A stretch of 7,213 nucleotides of DNA, taken from positions 1-7,213 of the forward strand of contig JAEYFY010000274.1 in NCBI GenBank assembly GCA_023454395.1, given 5' to 3'. Source of the stretch: Pseudomonadota bacterium. GTDB taxonomy: Bacteria; Pseudomonadota; Gammaproteobacteria; Enterobacterales; Enterobacteriaceae. Shown here piece by piece: positions 6,969 through 7,213 of this stretch. A program made the translations under genes and the position numbers. Numbering within the stretch: position 1 is the first letter of the stretch; each line of letters begins with the position of its first letter. The notes under the pieces are model-generated. The model did no database searches, was not told the origin of the DNA, and saw nothing but the letters and a program-made list of their open reading frames with translations.

Positions 6969-6981
6969 TAAATCACCGATT
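6969..6981 (-). promoter_or_regulatory. Possible IHF site
   Basis: The minus strand reads AATCGGTGATTTA, 11 of 13 positions against WATCAANNNNTTR, in AT-rich DNA centred near -61 between the candidate enhancer and the sigma-54 promoter. IHF bending at this place is known for E. coli pspA. The match alone is weak. Confidence 0.3.
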
Positions 6982-7008
6982 ATTAATAACTTAAGTGAAT
7001 TTTAAAAG

Positions 7009-7024
7009 TTGGCACGCAAATTGT
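7009..7024 (+). promoter_or_regulatory. Sigma-54 promoter of pspA
   Basis: TTGGCACG-CAAA-TTGT fits the -24/-12 consensus TGGCACG-N4-TTGC with only the final C replaced by T. With the GG at 7011-7012 as -25/-24, transcription begins near 7036, giving a leader of about 78 bases before pspA. The required activator, PspF, is encoded next door. Confidence 0.92.
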
Positions 7025-7113
7025 ATTAACTAAAGTATGCCGGCGTTACGTAAGTGCGCCATTATTGAAATAATTTAACGTCACTAATTAGCATAGCTAT
7101 TAAGGATAACATC

Positions 7114-7213
7114 ATGGGTATATTTTCACGTTTTGCTGACATTATTAATGCCAATATCGCTTCTTTATTAGATAAAGCGGAAGATCCTGAAAAAATGATC
7201 CGCCTAATGATCC
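7114..7213 (+). CDS. pspA: Phage shock protein A (N-terminal 33 codons only)
   Basis: PspA is the peripheral inner-membrane protein of the phage shock response. It binds PspF and keeps it inactive, and under loss of membrane integrity or proton-motive force it moves to the membrane and assembles into oligomers of the ESCRT-III-like PspA/Vipp1 family. Only the first 33 residues are here, starting [20 protein letters not shown] and continuing [13 protein letters not shown]; the gene runs off the right edge. This contains the N-terminal amphipathic helix that inserts into stressed membranes (about residues 2-19) and the conserved KAEDPEK turn. AAGGA (7102-7106) lies seven bases before the ATG, and the sigma-54 promoter is upstream. 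Confidence 0.97.
   Translation, partial: MGIFSRFADIINANIASLLDKAEDPEKMIRLMI

Larger units (their letters stand above)
6900..7113. other. pspF-pspA divergent regulatory region
   Basis: This 214-base gap holds no coding sequence. By analogy with E. coli it should carry the PspF upstream activating sites, an IHF site, the sigma-54 promoter of pspA and the pspF promoter, so that PspF bound at its sites also limits its own gene. The clearest element is the sigma-54 promoter. The pspA leader contains a possible small hairpin (GGCG 7042-7045 with CGCC 7057-7060) and an AT palindrome (7061-7074). No convincing sigma-70 promoter for pspF could be fixed. Confidence 0.7.

Noticed and set aside
1..7213. 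Search for mobile elements, CRISPR repeats, tRNA genes, prophage pieces or a novel defence cassette.
   Set aside because: All protein-coding space is taken by conserved core genes in operon order. No repeated units, tRNA-like segment, transposase or unexplained open frame of note was seen.

Overview
The window is chromosomal DNA from an AT-rich enterobacterium. Protein similarity to the E. coli Sap, PspF, PspA and FabI proteins is high and residue numbering is often identical (PspF, SapB). The low GC content and divergence at many positions fit Morganellaceae (Proteus or Providencia type) better than E. coli or Salmonella. That placement is an inference from composition and remembered protein sequences, not from a search.

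Layout, left to right: (1) the first 23 codons of fabI, minus strand, cut by the window edge; (2) a 207-base gap with two weak hairpins; (3) the sapABCDF operon, minus strand, running from sapA at 5611 to sapF at 277 with 3-base spacing or overlapping joints throughout; (4) a 292-base gap with no protein gene, which contains the small RNA gene ryhB on the plus strand under a Fur-box promoter, back to back with sapA and ending in a strong intrinsic terminator; (5) pspF, minus strand, converging on ryhB; (6) a 214-base regulatory gap with a sigma-54 promoter; (7) the first 33 codons of pspA, plus strand, cut by the window edge.

How the parts work together: SapA (periplasmic binding protein), SapB and SapC (membrane permeases) and SapD and SapF (ATPases) form a peptide-type ABC importer linked in other enterobacteria to antimicrobial peptide tolerance, putrescine export and Trk potassium uptake. 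PspF activates the sigma-54 promoter of pspA, and PspA holds PspF inactive until inner-membrane stress. RyhB is the iron-starvation riboregulator, repressed by Fur when iron is plentiful. A cell-envelope defence operon, a membrane-stress switch and the iron-sparing RNA therefore lie side by side.

The most informative item is the ryhB gene, identified by its conserved core, terminator and Fur box. It lies at a different place from E. coli K-12, where ryhB is between yhhX and yhhY and the sap and psp loci are separated by ymjA and the puu genes. No new protein system was found. The other points worth checking are a second Fur-like palindrome next to the sapA promoter, degenerate ATPase motifs split unevenly between SapD and SapF, and the lack of a visible pspF terminator before ryhB.
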